A DNA stretch of 23,588 nucleotides, from assembly GCA_004369085.1 (NCBI GenBank), contig ML210471.1:1-23588 (forward strand), in the 5' to 3' direction. Of this stretch, positions 1 through 10,620 are shown piece after piece. Numbering within the stretch: position 1 is the first letter of the stretch; the number at the start of each line of letters is the position of its first letter. This stretch comes from Coprinopsis marcescibilis (Eukaryota; Basidiomycota; Agaricomycetes; Agaricales; Psathyrellaceae). The notes under the pieces were generated by a model. It had not been told where the DNA came from. It did not search any database and was given only the letters and a program-made list of their open reading frames with translations. Position numbers and translations under genes: made by a program.

Positions 1-283
1 TTGCTTATAGCTTAGCAGGTGGTAGTTAAGAGGCAAGAGAGATAATTCGTATAGGGCTAAACTACAGCCCTTATATACCTATTCTACAAGCGTATTAGTA
101 AGCAAGTTACACGCTACATGTGATAAGTAAATATATAAATAGACATTGCTAGAATGTTCCAGCATAGTCTAGACTCAAGTATGAGTTGATATGAGTAATA
201 ATGACGCAAGTGGATGTGTCATGGTTTGTAATACTTTAGTCAAGTATATGACATCAGTGTAGTCAATCGTTCTAAGTTCAACA
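1..283 (-). repeat. Copia-family LTR, partial (copy D)
   Basis: This matches, in reverse, the LTRs at 10621-11003 and 18583-18993, including the TATA box (CTTATATA at 70-77 on the plus strand) and the terminal TTCAACA at 281-283. The window edge removes its U5 end. It lacks a short block (about 26 bp) near the U3 start that the other copies have. To its right there is no polypurine tract or pol sequence. It is therefore either a solo LTR or the 5' LTR of a minus-strand copy extending off the left edge. Confidence 0.9.
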
Positions 284-1204
284 GCCATGTTACGCTACGT
301 TATCTTTTCTTTATCGTCTTGTCGCAGGCTCTTCATTCGCCATGTTGACTTTTTTCCGCATTTACACATTTCATCGGCTCTTTTTTGGTTTTCTAGTTCT
401 TCAGTCACCCTGGACATTTACTTTAACTTTAAAACTTGATTGCGGGTCGTCGCTCTCGAGTTCGCCCGGCAGACGCTTGGCTTATTTGGCCTTCAATCTA
501 GTACTATCCCAAGTCTGGGCTGATTAGTTGGGCAGGCATTCAGTGATTATAATGGGCTCCTCAGGTAAACTAGACGGAGTATTGCCTTCGGTTACCTTTG
601 GTTTACCTTTGGCTCGAGAGGCCTTGCTCCTCATATCTTAATGGAAAGATCAAATTGTGGATGAGCATGGAATAACTTTTCGCCACTCGTTGACCAACTA
701 TTTGCAGTAACCTCCAGACTCGGGAAAATAGATTGGATGAATGGTCCGGATTTACACTTTTTTTTTTGCTGCTCATCGCAACTTGTCATTGACCTGTTGT
801 CACTGCTCCTCACCCTCAGCGCTAGGACAAAAAACTGGGTCGTGACTCGTAGGAGGCTCAGAGGACCTTGATGTAGTATTTCAAGGCTGATCCAAGTTGC
901 ACAATCAGGTTGGGAGGTTTGCGATAAAGCGGCATGGAAAAATGAAGGTAAGTGCAGCGAGAAAAGAAAGACCATCTGGCAAGTTTACTTGCCAAAATAG
1001 CTGACTGGCTCTCACTATGTTGTATGAGAGTTAGCCTTTAAGCTCCACCAAAAAAGAGGGTCGAGTCTTAGATGAGTATAGTTAGCTAGCACTGTACCTT
1101 GCAGACTTGACAAACCAGCGTTTCAGCACTTGGCGACCCATGCCGGAAATATGATGATGATGATGATGATGGTGATGGTGATGATGAGAGAAAATGGACA
1201 CAGG
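284..1204. other. Intergenic, no gene recognised
   Basis: Open frames here are short and show no recognisable protein motif. The first ~340 bases (about 284-620) contain visibly more CpG than the transposon remnants elsewhere, so this part may be non-repeat or recently arrived DNA. A trinucleotide repeat lies near the right end. Confidence 0.5.
1151..1187. repeat. (ATG)n trinucleotide microsatellite
   Basis: About twelve consecutive ATG units, with two GTG variants. It creates an artefactual poly-His or poly-Ile run in overlapping minus-strand frames and is not part of a credible gene. Confidence 0.9.
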
Positions 1205-1212
1205 CATCCAAT

Positions 1213-4200
1213 TAGTGTTGCCGCTGAACTGGGCGAAGCGGACTGAACTTGTTTTGTTGCGTGGTTCAGTGAACTGAACCCATGTGAACTGAAGTTTGCA
1301 TGAACTTGGCACCCCAGCATTGTGATGGAAATCTTGATTTGGCAGTGGCATCTGCCTGCTTGGGATTAATGCTGAAATGGTGTGGAATGCTATTCTACCA
1401 GGTGAATTAAGCTAATAAGTAGTGTATAATAAACATTATCACCAGTGTATAGGCTAAATGGATGGCGATTGGGTGTTCTCTAACAACTCTTCGAGCTCCT
1501 TGTACTTCTGCTGTTCTATCAGATGCTGCATGGCTGCCATGGTGACTGGACCTTCAATAATGTAGTCCAACTCGTTTGCTACTAACCACCCCACAAAGTC
1601 AAGCCAACTCTTTTTAAAGGAGAACTTGAGAAGTTGTAGTGCTTCAAAGAGTCGAGGCAATATTCTTGACCATTTGAGAGCATCTGTCTCCTTGCTTGAT
1701 GAAAAGACTCTCTCAACAGAGACAGAGGATGCCTGGGCAGGTAGGATGTCCATCGCAACTTGGAAGAGATTTGGATACACCATTTCCCGCTTCTGAGAAA
1801 AAAGACCCAAAGTTGGGTAAGTTAATCAAACAATTCAGACAATGTACACACCTGCCAGTGGCTTAATTGATCCAAACCATCCGAAAGATCTTCAGCAAGA
1901 CCTCCTCTAGGTAACACCAAAACTCAGTCTCAACAATCTTGTGATCATTCTGTACACTTTGCTCCTCCTCTGCTTGCCTTTCTTCATCCAATTCCCAACT
2001 CTTTGGCAAAAGTGGTGGAGAAGGAACACTGTATCTTGACGATGAAGTATGACTAACAGAGGGAGAACTGTGGCAGTGAGCAAGCCCCAGTTCATTTTGT
2101 CAATGAGACCAGTCCCACAAATCCTTTGGTAAGCAATTTTGCAGCTTCTGTTTGCACAGAGGTGGAACATTGCAGAGAGCTTGTGGGCCAACGTCCCTTT
2201 TGATGGTTATGAGTTTGAAATGCAAGCATCTAAAATTGCAATAACAGGTAAGGGACTGAAGATTTAAATACAATCATTGAGAAGTACTCACAGCTTCCTT
2301 TACCCACTTGCTTGTGTCCCAGAAGCATTCAGATGAAATATCACCCCAGGCTTTCATTGAATCAAATTCATCAGCTGTAGGTGATGGAGACCCTTCCAGC
2401 AGCGCTTCCAAGCTCGAAACAGGTGCAAATGCATCATTTTCCTTGGTGTCAAATGTAGGTGAACCCATTGATTCTTTTGTCCAGGACAGTTTAATGGCTG
2501 GGTTAACAGCTGACCACCGCCATTAGCTGGCATTAAATATAACAGGCAGAACAACTTACTCATGGCGATAGCATATGCATGTGTTTTCTTCATCATTGGT
2601 ATGTATTTCTCCTCAATTTTACAAATTCCAGCTTTGATAAAGTGTTGGAGATGAGTATAGTTGTTACACTGTATTCTCCAAGCATTGATGATGACTTGGT
2701 AGACTGGGAGCATAAGTGAGAGTGTTGGAGTTTGCTCAAAGGACAGCAGTTCTTGTGCTTGATGAGTGACCTCTAGTATTGAAATAATTTCCTCTAGAAT
2801 TTGAATTTCATCTGATTTGAAGTCCAAGTCTTGAAGATCGGAGCTCTGGTTAAGAAAATTCTGAATAGCCTGTAGAATAAAAGGTCATGCACAGGGTAGA
2901 GTATCAGGAATTGATGAATCATGTTGAAAGTGGATGACCAATGAGTTTTGCAGTCCCGAAGCAGCTGGACCATAGGCAGAACAATTGCATTACTGTGTTT
3001 GTCCTCTCCCCATGCCTTTCACTCATTTCCTGCCTTGATAATGTCCTGGAGGGCTTGATGTCACTGTCCAGATGCCCGACAAGCAGCAACAACCTTACAC
3101 ACATGGCCTACAATGTCTCCACAAAAAATATTGACCCTTCACCACCAGAGCATCAAGTCCTCTTGGATTGAACTTGGGACATCATAATCATCCAAGTCTG
3201 TCCCCACTTTCAACTCATCTAAGACATCACCACAAGCAAGGTGGACCACATGAGGAAAATATTTATTGTATCATACAGTCAGTGCATGGCTTGGACTCAT
3301 TCAAGTTAGACATTTACTTACTGAATTCTGTTGCCATCAGGGTCAAAGTCATCTTGAAGACTGCTTAGCCTCTCAGCAAATTCTTCCATGAACATGTTGT
3401 TGTTTGATGTGTTGTCCATTGTTATGAGTCCAATCTATATAGGAAAATGCTTAATAGCTGTTGTAACAACTGTTGAGATGAATGGGGAGTGATAGACCTT
3501 GTTAGAAACTTGTAACTCACAAATGAGCTCATAGAAACTCAATGCAAGGTTATAGCCAGTGTGACTCCCCTCAATCTTTTGAAAGGCAACCAGCCCAGAA
3601 CAATACTCAAGTCAACCAGACATGCTTTGACCAATGTAGTGCACTGTGACTGCCATGTACAACTCAAGACCTCAATTACTCCAAAGGTCTGATGAGTATG
3701 AATGCAACCAACAGCCTTTTGAAGGTCATCTTTAATTCGGTCTATTTTGTGTTTGTGTTCATCAAGAATCATCTTGGTGAGCTGTGTTTGGTAAGGTAAG
3801 TCATGGTCAGAGATCTTTCCTTCGCTGAGATACAGCATAAGCTTGCGGAACTCAGGACACTCAAGAATATTGATGGACTGATTAAGCACTCAATAGTTAG
3901 TCCACACAGATAATCTCAGATAAATGCATCACACACACCTGATTATCTGCAACTATCCATGTCATAAGTAATGATCTCTGCCTTTCAATGGTGAATACTT
4001 GAGCCTCTTGTTCATCTTCAGATAATCAGGCTGAATTCTTGAGTCCATACAACCTTAGAACTGATGCATACTGTAAGTAAGATACAAATTCAGAGCCACC
4101 TTTTAACTGCTCGGCAAGGTCAGTGACAATCTGGCGAAGTTCTGGATTGTGAATTTCAGAGGTTCCTTGTTCACCATTTGGGGCATTGAAAACATTGTTC

Positions 4201-4914
4201 ACTGGGCCTACTCTGCAACTTGAAGATGGCACTGGCATCAAAGGATGTATAACATTTGGAGTTGTGCATGTATGCATGCTTTCAGATCTGTTTGTAACAC
4301 CCGGTCTCTGATTAATGGGTCTGAATGAGCTACTAGTCTCATTCTCTTTGTTCAAGTAGGTGTGCTTGGTAGCCCTGCCAGGCACACCAACTGTGGCAGG
4401 TGCTTTATGTCTGCATGGATTTGCTGCTGGTTGTGGAGGTGGCTGAAAAATATTGGCCCCACTTAGAGGTTCATTGGATAGACGACTGTTCTGGAGAGGT
4501 CCAACTGTTAGACAGGCCACAACCAGACTCTTATATGTTGCAAAATAGGGCCAGAAATCATACGAAACTAATGAATAGATTTTTTTAAATTATGGTAGCC
4601 AAAGGTCAGCTGGTACCCCTTGAAACTAAGGTACAAAGGCTATGCTTAAAGCACAAGAATTTAAAGGGAGGGAGAGCAAAGGGACAAGGAGGGACATGTT
4701 CATGAGTGTTGAAGACGCATCTCAACAGCCTAATTTATACAGTCTCGTAAATGCTGGTCATTGGCTGCCCAGCTTGCAGTGAACCACATCAGAGTTCATG
4801 ATCTGGCATCAATGAGTTTGGTCAAGTTCGCAACACCAAACTGTCACTGAACCCTTGGTTCACAGCTCTGAACTGAATCCAGTTTGGAACTGATTCAGTT
4901 CAGCAGCAACACTA
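1213..4914 (-). mobile_element. hAT DNA transposon, full length
   Basis: The ends are 19-bp inverted repeats: TAGTGTTGCCGCTGAACTG on the left (1213-1231) and, read from the other strand, TAGTGTTGCTGCTGAACTG on the right (4896-4914), with one mismatch. Both ends are flanked by the identical 8-bp target duplication CATCCAAT (1205-1212 and 4915-4922), the duplication length expected for hAT. Subterminal zones at both ends are rich in GAACTGAA/TTCAGTTC motifs in both orientations, as expected of transposase-binding regions. The total length is 3702 bp with one decayed transposase gene on the minus strand. Confidence 0.93.
1454..4520 (-). pseudogene. hAT transposase, decayed, with introns
   Basis: Reading leftward, a Ser/Pro-rich N-terminus (4520-4026) is followed by WIVADNQ and FRKLMLYLSEGKISD (about 3970-3790), then a SDLWSN / MAVTVHYIG / IEGSHTGYNL segment (about 3690-3530) typical of the hAT catalytic core. 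Next come LLRDCKTHWSSTFNMI (about 2970-2920) and the C-terminal dimerisation region with ILPAQASSVSVERVFSSSK (1760-1690). Introns with good fungal signals lie at 3878-3938 (GTGTGT, branch ACTAAC, CAG), 2510-2559 (GTAAGT, CAG; splicing gives AM-T-VNPAIK), 2230-2291 (GTGAGT, TTTTAG) and 1793-1851 (GTGTGT, CTCAG; joins HWQ to KREMVYPNL). One more probably follows LYPV near 2910. TGA stops at 3612-3614, 3061-3063 and 3019-3021 and several frameshifts make it non-functional. No BED zinc finger is visible at the N-terminus. Confidence 0.9.
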
Positions 4915-4922
4915 CATCCAAT

Positions 4923-5522
4923 ATGTCAGAATTCCCCCACATTATTTCAATGATTTGGCAATTAAAATAAAGAATCCCTTATTTTAATGACACTTAAATG
5001 ATGAAACTCAATTATGATGGACCATGAGCAATTTTGATAAGATAAGATTCCAGCAAGACTTGAGCCATCTGTGCATTTTGTGACTCCTATCTAGACCTGT
5101 GACTGGCCCCTTTGCAATGTTTATTTCTGTTTGAGCGGAACCTTGCTAGAGGGACCTGTACAATCGAATATTTTTTGTGTGGAGGCCCAAAACAATTGAG
5201 CAGGAATTTGCCAGCCTGTGAATAAGTGGATTCCTATATTAGGGGCAAGCATAGAATTAGGGGAGCAGGCACGCAATGCAAGATCTTTTGTTTGTACTAC
5301 AGCCTAGTGCTGGGCACTCACCACCAATACAACCTATTTCTGCTCTATATGTCTGGCGAACTGTGTTTTACTGTCTCATTGGACCGTTTTGGACCATCAG
5401 AGCCTTCATAGGCCCAGCCTGTTACTACCAGCTTTTTGCTGAAGAGGCCTGATGGCCAGGCCAGCAAACCATACCAGGAATCCAAAAAACGGAAGAAACA
5501 GCCTTAGGACCAGTGCAAAAAT
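4923..5522. other. Spacer, no gene recognised
   Basis: AT-rich sequence (especially 4930-5050) between the hAT target duplication and the DUF6589-like pseudogene. Open frames at 5226-5411 and 5452-5646 show nothing recognisable. The second may be out-of-frame N-terminal sequence of the downstream pseudogene. Confidence 0.5.
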
Positions 5523-7408
5523 GTGTTTGTATCCAGCTCTAGTCAATATCTATCACAAACTGGCCAGAATATGCATCAGTCTCAAGATACAGCTGAATTG
5601 CCAAACAGCCAAAGCTCTCAACAATCCCTGTCACCTCATGGCATGAACCAGGGATTTTGGCACTCTGGACCTGTGGCATGGTCAGTTGGTACACCAGGGC
5701 TGGGTCTGGGCAGAGATATAGCCAGATAGGCTGCATTTTATGTGAGTATGACCCACCAGGCTTATGGAGACCTCTCAGCCATACTAGACATAGCTTGGAT
5801 TTGTCTACCTCTGGCAATACCTTGGTACAGCTGGAAGCCTTGTCTTATGCAGCACAGACCCTACTTAATCTTCAATCTGGCTAGGACCAGCCCCCAGCTA
5901 CTCTGCCGATGCCTGAGCAGACCCCAACTTTGGACATGTTCAACAAATCTTTCTCTCATGAGCCGTTCACAAACAATGACTTTCCAATGGCATACATACT
6001 GGAGCCTCATAACATGTTGACCTCTGGAGAGACTGTCAGCCATGTACCTTGTCTGAACTGCCCAATTGGGAGTAAACTGGCAACTATCAAGGACATTACA
6101 AGGCAACTCACTGATGCAAACATCTCACCAACTGAAATGCTGCTTACAGTCTTAGACTGTGAACAGTCATGCTTTGAGGCCATTTTTGTGAAATTCTATG
6201 GAAAGGCCAATTACCCTTGACTTCTCAACCTGCTTGAACTGATATGGACAAACAAAAACACTAAGCTGATGGTTTCCAGATGGTTCAACCCTCTTGCTTT
6301 GGATTTTGTATGCTCAACTGTCAATCAGGAAATGGAGAATGCTAAACCATTGCTCTCCATGACTACAAAGCAAGTTGACCCTGCCTACATATCAGAATGG
6401 GATGTGTCAAAGATCATGGAGCCAGTTGCCACAGCCACTCCAGTCTGGATGTGAATTCTCACCTGAGTGGCAATACCACAACTGGTGGACATAACAATGG
6501 GTCTGAAGGCATTCGAAATCACCCAATTGTAACTTTGTGCTTCTAACTCTGGTTTTACACTTATTCTGACACATGTGCCATAGACATGGCATATCATTTT
6601 GTCACAAGTCCTATATGCTCGATCTCATGCCTGTTCCAAAATTGCTATTGCTCTGGGAATCTAAACATGGTCTACAGGTGGCTCTCAGCAAGCAATGGGT
6701 ATGCTGAACCAGGCAGGGCTTTCAGTCAGCTATCAGTTGATTCTGTCAACTGTGGAGGTGCTTGGTGCTTGGTCAGGCAAAACAGCTGCTGAGGTGGCCA
6801 ATGGACCTCACACATACTGCTATGACAACTTCAACACATCAACCTCTATCCATGTTGAACAGACATTGAATACCCACTTGAAGGTTCAGTCTAGAACTCT
6901 CTTGGTCATATGCCCATTACCAAATGCTAAACCTGAGGACATGGATTTCAAAAAGCTTGCAAAACAGGAGGCCAAAGCCCCACCATTGGCACTGCATGAC
7001 TTACAGCCCTCTTTGGCTTCCATTCTCACATACAACTGCCAAACTACAGTTCATATTGTCAAGGTACTCACCCAAAATGTAGCCAGCTTCACCAAATATG
7101 CTGGGAATCAGCAACTCTCTCATATCCCTTGCCAATCACTTCCTGCTGGCCAGAAAACCAAGTACAACCCCCTCCCAGTTGTTATCATCAAGGAAGCTTT
7201 GATGAAAGACAACCTGATGGTCCATGAAGAGAACTATATTGCACAACTCAAAAAGGATCTGGCTAAGCTCTCAAAATGCACCATTCCAATGATAAATGAC
7301 CAGCTGTCCAACTCTCATATTCACAGTAGCCAAATTCTCTGCAAGAATGATGTCACACCCTATACTTGTATATTGATACAAGATATTTGCACCAAGTCTC
7401 TAGATTGA
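5523..7408 (+). pseudogene. DUF6589-like protein, decayed
   Basis: A Gln/Ser-rich N-terminal stretch (5523-5720) leads into a core that stays mostly in one frame from 5909 to 7408. The core contains ISPTEMLLTVLD (about 6110), MENAKPLLSM (about 6330), an YARSHAC segment (about 6610), GPHTYCYDNFNTSTS (about 6800) with a following VEQT, and IPMINDQLSNSHIHS (about 7280). This order resembles the uncharacterised DUF6589 proteins greatly expanded in Agaricomycetes; I make the match from memory of the family pattern. Function is unknown. The frame is broken by TGA at 6218-6220 and 6452-6454, a stop before TWSTGGSQQAMG (about 6664) and a frame change near 6460-6550. The C-terminal part of the family is missing: the frame ends at 7408, just before a KDZ-like repeat. 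It could belong to a mobile element whose ends I cannot see. Confidence 0.65.
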
Positions 7409-7423
7409 ATTTCTATGAAGTAT

Positions 7424-7641
7424 TCATGTTATAACTATGAAGTGTACAAGGAGTATACAAGGAGTATACAAGGAGTATACAAAGAGTGTATGAGGAGTGT
7501 ACAAGCACAACATATACACACTGTGTCCACTTCTTGGATACTTTGTGTACACTCCATGTACACAACATGGAGACACAGTGGACACATTATGAGGAGTGTA
7601 CAAGGAGTGTACGTACACCTGTGGGCCAGTGTTAAGTGGAG
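7424..7641. repeat. KDZ-like element terminus with palindromic subterminal repeats
   Basis: Tandem GTATACAAGGA units (7440-7490) are followed by GTACAAGGAGTGTAC palindromes and a large imperfect inverted repeat around 7516-7585 (ACTGTGTCCAC ... GTGGACACAGT-like arms). The right end, read on the minus strand, is CACTTAACACTGGCCCAC. This closely matches CACTTTACACTGGCCCAC at the end of the KDZ mini-element at 14592-15518. No clear partner end or target duplication is visible on the left, so the boundaries are approximate. Confidence 0.55.
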
Positions 7642-7905
7642 AAGTTCATTGCAGTTAGCTAGTGCACGGTAGTGGTTGTAGCTCCAGCTCTCCTTTTCTT
7701 GCTCCTTGGCCACTTGGATTATCTTTTTCAAAATCTCCATGTTAAAGAGAGGAGATGGCAGATATTTGTTGATGTCTACTGGTGGCCTGTCCGCATGGAA
7801 AATGCAACACAATGATGTGTCAAAGTCAAGTGCTTCAGAAATGTAAAGTGTTGATGCCAAACAGAATAATTGACAATTTAACTGGTCAAACCACCTCAAA
7901 ATCAA
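7622..7905 (-). pseudogene. Unrecognised protein fragment
   Basis: The minus-strand frame is open from about 7950 down into the repeat at 7641. It encodes a plausible helical segment (LFNMEILKKIIQVAKEQEKE, then WSYNHYRALANCNELLHL) that then runs into the repeat-derived sequence. Its composition looks coding (few low-complexity runs, mixed charged and hydrophobic residues) but I recognise no family. It may be a gene end truncated by the adjacent repeat. Confidence 0.35.
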
Positions 7906-9498
7906 CTCATTGGTACGATTACCCCTTCTGGGCTTAATTAGATCTGGTTTGAATGCAGAAACACATTGGAATTCTCAAGCTAAGTACACAGGAGGACAGA
8001 CACTCCCCTAGCCCAAAGTCACTTCTACCAATATGCCTGCAAGTGCCCACCATCCAACACATGGACCCTCCCACATCAGTAAAAGGCCTGATTAGTCGCC
8101 GGCTTTTCCCACTTTTCCACTTTTGGAAAGCCGACAACCAGCCAAGTGCAAAAGTGCTGGGCGTAACGTGACTGGAACTTGTTTCCAAAATTATTGCTTA
8201 TTATCTTTATGCTCCCTCTCCAGGTCCCACCCCAACTTTGAATGAGAGAGTTATTAATACAATAGTTTGTGCATATGGTGATCAACAAATGAGTTTACAA
8301 AGTACAGATCAAACTTGTTGAGCAATTTTGTAAATGAGAAATCTTGCGCCAGTTCAACCTGGCTCATGGATGCCATACTTTTTACCACTTTTTCGCACTT
8401 TTGGACACTTTTCCGCATTTGGCTAGTATAAAATTCCCAAAATGTACCATACTTTTAGTAAAATGATACCTGGGTTTCTCACTTGAGAGGATATCCACTT
8501 TTAGCCACTTTTTCCTTCTTTTTTGGGGGTTTTTTCTACTTTTAAAAGTGCCAAAAGTGATTGGGTACTTTACTGATACAGTTGGTGGTGTTATCTGAAT
8601 CAGAAAGGTCACAGAAAGGTAAGAACTTGATCAAACCTACTGATGAAGATACTAACTTGGCCTTGGCCATGGCTGGGGCACACTTGCTTGTTGAGCTTAT
8701 TCTGATCATCGCAATATTGAGTATATTTTACCTATAAAAGGTCCCAACAATGCCTATGGCTGCTAGAGATCCATTCTGATTGCTTAGATTAGCTTATTGA
8801 GTGCATATATTCATGGATTATTCCACTTACAACTGAAAATGCCAAAACACCACCAAAAAGAACTGCACCCAGGCAAATAAGGGCCCCCTTTCCATCCTGA
8901 TAGATTACTCACATTTCTGTGCTCACCAGATGTAGGTGCAGTATCATGAATCCATGCCAACAAGATTAGTGGGATGGTACAAGGAGGAAAGGGAACAGGA
9001 CAAGACCAAGTCGCATTAACAGTCACAACAGGATATTGATCTGCTTGGCTTTGTTTGGAACAAAGACATCTACAATGTAATAGCATTATGGCAGCATGGG
9101 CATGTGGGTATTGGGTTTCTGGTGACAGATGTGTTGTGTATTGCTGTAAATACATTGCATTTGCAACATTTTAATGACATTGCAAAAGAGAAACATGCAA
9201 ACAAGATGGCAGTTTGGTCAATGCATCAAAAGTCATCAAGGTCAAAAATACACTTTCAAACCCAGCCCCGCCCAATCAAAATTGATCAAAGTGGGGTTTT
9301 CACTGGGTGTCATCCTTGGATGGTCACAAGTCTAACTCCTCTCAACTCCTCACCTTATTCCCTCTACGTCTAAGATGGTCTGTAGTGATATCGCAAAGTA
9401 ACAAAAGAAATACCCAAGAAACTGTCAACAGCCCAAGTCATTGAAATCACAGCCATATGCATTATAAAGTTTCTATATGATTAAAATCATATCTTCAG
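7906..9498. other. Non-coding or unrecognised spacer
   Basis: No recognisable gene. A minus-strand frame at 8811-9155 contains WSCPVPFPPCTIP followed by an intron-like GTGAGT...CAG near 8900, but I cannot assign it. The CACTTTT cluster described separately occupies 8096-8566. Confidence 0.4.
8096..8566. repeat. Cluster of CACTTTT / AAAAGTG motifs
   Basis: Repeated CACTTTT and CACTTTTT words occur in three patches: 8100-8160, 8376-8411 and 8500-8566. The first includes an inverted repeat (CGGCTTTT ... GGAAAGCCG, 8100-8133) and the last an AAAAGTGCCAAAAGTG pair. The layout could be the ends of a small non-autonomous element, but I see no target duplication. Confidence 0.45.
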
Positions 9499-9508
9499 TT
9501 AAAGCAAT

Positions 9509-9541
9509 AAGCCTTTGGCTTGCCCGTGGCTTCACCATGGG
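9509..9541 (-). repeat. Helitron 3'-terminal hairpin, distal copy
   Basis: On the minus strand, CCCATGG-TGAAG-CCACGGG forms a 7-bp stem with one G-T pair (9523-9541). It is followed by AAGCC-AAA-GGCTT, a second small stem (9509-9521). The composition and placement downstream of the helicase stop resemble known Helitron 3' hairpins. No convincing CTRR-T end follows. Confidence 0.5.
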
Positions 9542-9659
9542 GGGTGTTGATTCATTGTTACAAAAGTGCTTGGAAGCCCAACAGGACCGTGTGAGTTTTA
9601 GCTTACATAAAATATTACATAAGATTTTGGGCCTCGAGTTCCCATCCTGTTTTAATATA

Positions 9660-9698
9660 TTAGACAAGCCTTTGGCTTGCCCATGGCTATACTGCAGG
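9660..9698 (-). repeat. Helitron 3'-terminal hairpin, proximal copy
   Basis: This is a degenerate version of the hairpin at 9509-9541, with GCAAGCCAAAGGCTT exactly shared. The larger stem has decayed, but on the minus strand it ends in CTAA followed by T (CTAA at 9660-9663), which fits the CTRR terminus and A/T insertion rule of Helitrons. The upstream words (GAATCA, CAATG) also match the distal copy. Confidence 0.5.
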
Positions 9699-9777
9699 GG
9701 CGGTGATTCATTGTTAGACATAACTGAATGCTTTATTGTTGGACATAGAAATTAAATAAATCTACTACTTATATATA

Positions 9778-10620
9778 CTAATTCAGGAATTGCAAAACCT
9801 CTGGATACACAATGTTTTTAGTAGTAAGAGGTAAAGTAGGGTCATCGCAAGGGGCAGTAATTGCTTTAATGTTGTAAACAGATGTAACTCTGGAAACAGC
9901 TACGTAAAGTTGTCTGTGTGTAAATACTGGAGTACGAAGATCTAAACCAACATGTTTAACTGATTGTCCTTGGGATTTATTTATAGTCATAGAAAAACAA
10001 AGATGAACAGGAAATTGAAGCCAGGTGAACTCAAATGGTATTTGAGTCTGAGAAGGGGCAATCAAAAGGCAAGGGATGAAAACCTTTGGCCTGCATACTC
10101 CCCTGTCAGTAGACACACTTTCAAAACATGTGAACCCATACATGTCAGAATAGCTCATGTACCATTACAGACACCTTCTGCTGGATTGAGGTTCCAGAGG
10201 ACCATGATAGGTGCACCCAACTTGAGAGTAAAGTATGCCAAAGGGAGTCCTGAGCAGTTGATAGAATTGAGATATTTGTGTGGGTATATCATCTCAGCTC
10301 TATCTTCTCTTGAAGCTTTGACAGAGTCAACACTGTGAAAGGTGCAGGATTGGCTTGGGAAAATGTTGAGAACATGGCCATTGACTGCATCCACATCATC
10401 ATTGCAAGAACAGCGGATAGTGCATTCAGCATAGTACTGATCATTGTGGTTGATGTTGATGTTGGGATAGATAGTGCGGATTAGAGAGGAGATGGTATTG
10501 TCACCACACTTGAAAGAGTTGGGCAGAGTAATAAGATCACTCTGATCAGTGACAGTGCAACAGCCCTTTCCCACTTTTAACTGCCACTGAGCAAAAGCCT
10601 GCTCAGCTGGAATAGCAATG
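9778..10620 (-). pseudogene. Helitron helicase, C-terminal half
   Basis: This is the continuation of the Helitron Pif1-like helicase beyond the copia insertion. Reading leftward from 10620: PAEQAFAQWQLKVGKG, then DDVDAVNGHVLN, YPHKYLNSINCSGLP, KLGAPIMVLWNLNPAEGVCN (about 10180), then after a frame change near 10157, PFEFTWLQFPVHLCFSMTIN, NKSQGQSV (about 9975) and QLYVAVSRVTS (about 9900). The last two are the conserved C-terminal helicase motifs of Pif1/RecD-like enzymes. The stop is at 9778. Two long open pieces (10155-10574 and 9778-10158) in different frames show at least one frameshift. The joint with the other half is described under findings. Confidence 0.88.

Noticed and set aside
631..975. 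Open minus-strand frame of 114 codons
   Set aside because: No motif, an unusual composition and no recognisable start context; it could be chance.
1082..1351. Minus-strand frame with a poly-His run
   Set aside because: It is produced by the ATG microsatellite and runs into the hAT terminal repeat; no other protein features.
7440..7620. Regularly spaced repeats resembling a CRISPR array
   Set aside because: The repeats are palindromic, of variable spacing, in a eukaryotic genome, and match a transposon subterminal region.
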